NCBI GenBank assembly: GCA_964519145.1
Contig: CAZFHL010000018.1
Span: 1-11,594 of the forward strand
Direction: 5' to 3'
DNA length: 11,594 nucleotides
From: CAZFHL01 sp964519145
GTDB lineage: Bacteria; Patescibacteriota; Minisyncoccia; Phycocordibacterales; WO2-35-19
Position 1 is the first letter of the stretch, and every line of letters starts with the position of its first letter. This document shows positions 11,530 through 11,594 of this stretch, in pieces. The position numbers and the translations under genes are program-made. A model generated the notes under the pieces. It searched no databases, was not told the DNA's origin, and saw only the letters and a program-made list of their open reading frames with translations.

Positions 11530-11594
11530 GCGTCGGTGGTAGAGTGGTCAATTACAACAGACTGTAAATCTGTCGCCCATTGGGCTACGCAGGT
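11530..11594 (+). tRNA. tRNA-Tyr (anticodon GUA), truncated by the window end
   Basis: The visible part gives the acceptor 5' strand GCGTCGG, a D-arm closed by GTA/TAC, anticodon stem ACAGA/TCTGT with loop CTGTAAA (anticodon GTA), a class II variable arm GCCCATTGGGC as expected of bacterial tRNA-Tyr, and the start of the T-stem GCAGG. The T-loop and acceptor 3' strand lie outside. A possible -10 TAGACT lies 9 nt upstream of the tRNA, and an ACAAAGTCTTTGT palindrome precedes it near 11489. Confidence 0.9.

Noticed and set aside
1..11594. CRISPR array, toxin-antitoxin pair or known defence system
   Set aside because: No regularly spaced repeats, Cas genes, or recognisable toxin, nuclease or reverse transcriptase motifs were found in any frame.

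Overview
The right-hand three quarters of this window look like the chromosome of a Candidate Phyla Radiation (Patescibacteria, Parcubacteria-like) bacterium. The core genes are AT-rich (about 27-30% G+C in lines I counted by hand). IF-2 is reduced to a minimal 496-residue form, several intergenic spacers are very short, and core genes start without a visible Shine-Dalgarno (SD) sequence. The tRNA genes do not encode CCA. The lineage is an inference from gene style; no rRNA is present to confirm it.

Layout. (1) Positions 1-2434: four small, unrecognised minus-strand genes (208, 76, 178 and 115 aa). Each stands alone with a purine-rich SD. Three have a hairpin terminator just downstream; the end of the 208-aa gene's downstream region lies outside the window. 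Their G+C is about 42-43%, clearly unlike the core genes. A structured non-coding stretch lies at 1174-1345. (2) Positions 2507-2606: a run of exactly 100 N, a scaffold gap of unknown length, so linkage of the left block to the rest is not proven. (3) Positions 2690-2974: a minus-strand tRNA-Cys/tRNA-Leu unit with a good promoter. A 40-nt hairpin element beyond tRNA-Leu repeats one at 1252-1291, with compensated stem changes. (4) Positions 3250-3507: an orphan structured RNA of about 200 nt with its own promoter and terminator, followed by a 136-bp nested inverted-repeat (MITE-like) element. (5) Positions 3682-5986, minus strand: a DUF4446 membrane protein, infB and rbfA, overlapping head to tail as one translation-initiation/ribosome-maturation operon. 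(6) Positions 6043-10920, plus strand: cysteine desulfurase, a membrane-anchored HtrA-like protein that has lost its catalytic triad, and a Clp/Hsp100 ATPase. (7) Positions 11112-11417: a small Cys-rich probable metal-binding protein with an SD and higher G+C, a terminator, and a tRNA-Tyr cut by the window end.

How the parts fit. The core genes cover translation (infB, rbfA, three tRNAs), sulfur mobilisation for Fe-S clusters or thiolated tRNA (cysteine desulfurase) and protein quality control (pseudo-protease plus Clp ATPase). The most unusual items are: the paired 40-nt hairpins; the orphan RNA, which shares an upstream motif with the Cys-rich gene; the Clp ATPase, which combines a ClpB-length middle domain with a ClpP-docking-type LGF tripeptide; and the inactive HtrA-like protein.
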